A DNA stretch of 7,051 nt, taken from assembly GCA_023416575.1 (NCBI GenBank), contig JAEZHL010000280.1, positions 1 to 7,051 on the forward strand, read 5' to 3'. The notes under the pieces are model-generated. The model was not told the origin of the DNA, made no database searches, and saw only the letters and a list, made by a program, of their open reading frames with translations. The stretch is from Pseudomonadota bacterium (GTDB taxonomy: Bacteria; Pseudomonadota; Alphaproteobacteria; Rhizobiales; Hyphomicrobiaceae). Shown piece after piece: positions 5,455 to 7,051 of the stretch. Position numbers and translations under genes: made by a program. Each line of letters opens with the position of its first letter. Position 1 is the first letter of the stretch.

Positions 5455-6374
5455 CAAGCCTCTAACGCGCTCTTGCGCCCGAACAGCCCGCGAACGCGCA
5501 ATCCGACAACGGCAATCAGCAGGAGATACATCGACATCAGCGACCAAGCCGACGCATAGGCGCCGGTGATACCGATGGAGAGGCCGACGAGGAGCGCAGC
5601 GACGACGGCGCCCCAGAAACTGCCGATGCCGCCAAGTACGATGATGAGGAACGCAGGGATCACAACGTCAACGCCGACGTGAGGTCGCAAGCCCCAGATG
5701 GGCACCATGACGACACCCGCGAGGCCCGCGAGCGCCGCGCCGAAGCCGAAAACCAGAATTCTGAGCTTCCCGAGATCGTAGCCGAGCGCGCGCACCATTT
5801 CGCTGTCGTGGGCGCCGGCCTTTATGATGGCGCCGTAGGGTGTCCGTTCGAGGAACAGCCAGACGAGGATGATCGCCGCCATCGAGAACAGAGCTGCGAA
5901 CAACTTGTATTTCGAGAAGATCATGCCGCCGATCAGCACGGCGCCGTTGACGGCGGCCGGAACATCGAGGTTCTTCTCGCCCGTGCCCCACGTGAGGCGG
6001 ATCAGCTCCTCGATGACGAGTGCCGCGCCGAACGTCAGCAGCAGCCCGTAGAGAGCAGGCTTGCCGTAGGTCGGGCGCAGGCAGAGTTCGAGGATCATGC
6101 CGGCGGCGCCGGCCAACATTGGCGCGACGATCAGGGCGACCACGTAGCGCCATTCGAGCGCCAACCCCTGCCACCAGGTGCCGAGTTCGAAGCCTGAAAA
6201 CCCGGTTGGCTGAATGATCGTCAACGCGAAGTAGGCGCCGAGCGCAAACAGCGAGCCGTGCGCCAGATTGATGACCTCCATGACGCCGACGACGAGCTTG
6301 AAGCCAAGCGCGATCAGCGCGAACAGAAGGCCAATGGTCAGTCCGTTGAGGACATGTGGAGCGAGACTGATCAT
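5454..6374 (-). CDS. livH: HAAT-type ABC transporter permease LivH, 306 aa
   Basis: This is the partner permease of LivM in the inner membrane. Hydrophobic segments lie roughly at residues 9-30, 36-55, 78-98, 106-127, 157-176, 205-226, 236-264 and 278-293. LivH landmarks are INLAHGSLFALGAY (35-48), the coupling loop TPYGAIIKAGAHDSEMVRALG (178-198), and VLGGIGSFWGAVVAALLVG (246-264). The length is normal. The frame can be read from a TTG at 6380, but the ATG at 6374 is preferred as the ordinary codon. Neither has a convincing ribosome site: the sequence before it is AT-richer (CATTTAAGTTTGCGC). This contrasts with the good sites of the downstream genes and may set permease output well below that of the binding protein. 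It follows the binding-protein gene after 117 bp. Confidence 0.95.
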   Translation of the reverse strand: MISLAPHVLNGLTIGLLFALIALGFKLVVGVMEVINLAHGSLFALGAYFALTIIQPTGFSGFELGTWWQGLALEWRYVVALIVAPMLAGAAGMILELCLRPTYGKPALYGLLLTFGAALVIEELIRLTWGTGEKNLDVPAAVNGAVLIGGMIFSKYKLFAALFSMAAIILVWLFLERTPYGAIIKAGAHDSEMVRALGYDLGKLRILVFGFGAALAGLAGVVMVPIWGLRPHVGVDVVIPAFLIIVLGGIGSFWGAVVAALLVGLSIGITGAYASAWSLMSMYLLLIAVVGLRVRGLFGRKSALEA

Positions 6375-6407
6375 GCGCAAACTTAAATGAAAGTGGTTGG
6401 CGGACCG

Positions 6408-6419
6408 AACGGGCCCGTT
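6408..6419. repeat. 12-bp perfect palindrome between binding-protein gene and livH
   Basis: AACGGGCCCGTT is fully self-complementary and lies 34 bp before the livH start. No T-run follows it in the direction of transcription. It may be an intra-operon mRNA structure or a protein-binding dyad; the sequence does not distinguish these. Confidence 0.35.
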
Positions 6420-6451
6420 ACAAGCGAGACGCGAGAGACAGCTGACCGATC

Positions 6452-6461
6452 CCGGATCCGG
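6452..6461. repeat. 10-bp perfect palindrome after the binding-protein stop
   Basis: CCGGATCCGG lies about 30 nt after the substrate-binding-protein stop codon, inside a very GC-rich run (6445-6478) with overlapping dyads such as GATCC-c-GGATC (6448-6458). Stem structures at this place in Liv operons can protect the upstream mRNA segment from 3' decay. That role is inferred, and no intrinsic terminator is formed. Confidence 0.3.
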
Positions 6462-6491
6462 CCGCCTCCCGCCGGCTTCGACGATCAGAGT

Positions 6492-7051
6492 TCAGGCGTC
6501 GAAGGTCGGTGTCGCCTCGTAGGTTTCCATTTTGCAGGCCGCTGCGGCGCCGGTGTCCTGGACGTCGGCGGGTGCGGACTGCGTGACGATCTTGAACATG
6601 TCGTCCTTGTCCTTGGTGCCGACGTTGGCGGTCGCGAGATAGACCGTCTGCTGGACCTGATGCGTCGCCGCGTCGATCCAGGCGTCGTGATGCTGCATGC
6701 GGTCCTTGGCCGACATCTTGTGGCCTTCGAGCTGCTTGATGATCTTGATGTTGTTGGTGGAGCCCGCCCGCTCGATCGCGCTCAGCAATTCGCGCGTCGC
6801 CATGTAGCCATTGTAAAATACGTTGCCCGGCACTCGCATTCCGGTGTCCGGATACATCGCCTGATAACGATTCACGAAGTCGGCGACGCCTGGCAGGTCG
6901 AGCTTGTAATACCACGTCGTCCCGAACACGCCGAAAAGGTTGTCGAGCGGCAAGCCGTAGACGTCAGGCCAATCCTGCTGGCTGTTGATCCAGGCCGGCT
7001 TCTGCCCCATGCCGAGCTGGGCAATTTGTTGGCGCATGGCCTTCTGGTCGT
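6492..7051 (-). CDS. ABC transporter substrate-binding protein (HAAT type), 3' part only
   Basis: These are the C-terminal 185 residues of a periplasmic binding protein of the type I fold (Peripla_BP_6-like) that delivers substrate to LivHM. The 5' part and the signal peptide lie beyond the right edge, and the frame is open through position 7051. Typical segments are the NVFYNGYMATRELLSAIERAG helix (residues 75-95 of the fragment), with the family's 'Y-A...L..AI..AGS' pattern, then IKIIKQLEGHKM, and the late strand MQHHDAWIDAATHQVQQTVYL, which matches the 'R..DHQ..Q..Y' region of Liv-type binding proteins. Two cysteine-poor terminal strands end in a short acidic/aromatic tail and TGA. The ligand-contact residues are mainly upstream, so the ligand cannot be guessed. 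It is the first operon gene visible here, followed by a palindrome-rich spacer and livH. Confidence 0.9.
   Translation of the reverse strand, partial: DQKAMRQQIAQLGMGQKPAWINSQQDWPDVYGLPLDNLFGVFGTTWYYKLDLPGVADFVNRYQAMYPDTGMRVPGNVFYNGYMATRELLSAIERAGSTNNIKIIKQLEGHKMSAKDRMQHHDAWIDAATHQVQQTVYLATANVGTKDKDDMFKIVTQSAPADVQDTGAAAACKMETYEATPTFDA

Noticed and set aside
6418..6915. A 165-codon minus-strand open frame overlapping the binding-protein gene
   Set aside because: It is a shifted frame of the same DNA giving an Arg-rich product, while the binding-protein frame shows family motifs.

Overview
The window is one co-directional block on the minus strand, about 7 kb of GC-rich DNA. The GC-driven antisense reading frames, the Liv-type transporter paired with sugar-type dehydrogenases and the Tat-like leader fit a metabolically versatile proteobacterium. 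An alphaproteobacterium of the Bradyrhizobium/Hyphomicrobiales kind is my guess; no rRNA or marker gene is present to prove it.

Reading in the direction of transcription (right to left): the 3' part of a periplasmic substrate-binding protein (7051-6492); a 117-bp spacer with palindromes; the permeases LivH (6374-5454) and LivM (5454-4432); the ATPases LivG (4432-3689) and LivF (3689-2994); a third, shortened ABC-ATPase-like protein (2990-2367); a Gfo/Idh/MocA-type oxidoreductase (2370-1363); and an SDR-family dehydrogenase (1372-545). A 270-bp non-coding stretch (275-544) with several perfect inverted repeats follows. The window then ends inside the first 91 codons of a Tat-exported-looking amidohydrolase (274 to the left edge). 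No RNA genes, insertion sequences, CRISPR arrays or integration sites were seen.

The genes from livH to the SDR are packed with overlaps or a 3-nt gap. LivH/M, LivM/G and LivG/F all meet at TGATG, the third ATPase and the oxidoreductase meet at ATGA, and the SDR start lies inside the oxidoreductase end. They are therefore very probably one translationally coupled operon. Its logic would be capture of a small organic molecule in the periplasm, ATP-driven import by the HAAT-type transporter, and oxidation in the cytoplasm by two NAD(P)-dependent dehydrogenases. The amidohydrolase may act on the same compound or a precursor outside the cytoplasm. The Gfo/Idh/MocA and SDR enzymes suggest a polyol, sugar-acid or other hydroxylated substrate rather than a branched-chain amino acid, but the sequence does not reveal the substrate.

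The most unusual element is the 207-residue third ATPase-like protein. It keeps Walker A, Walker B and an H-loop-like histidine, but the stretch that should hold the helical subdomain and the LSGGQ signature is almost entirely absent, in an uninterrupted frame.
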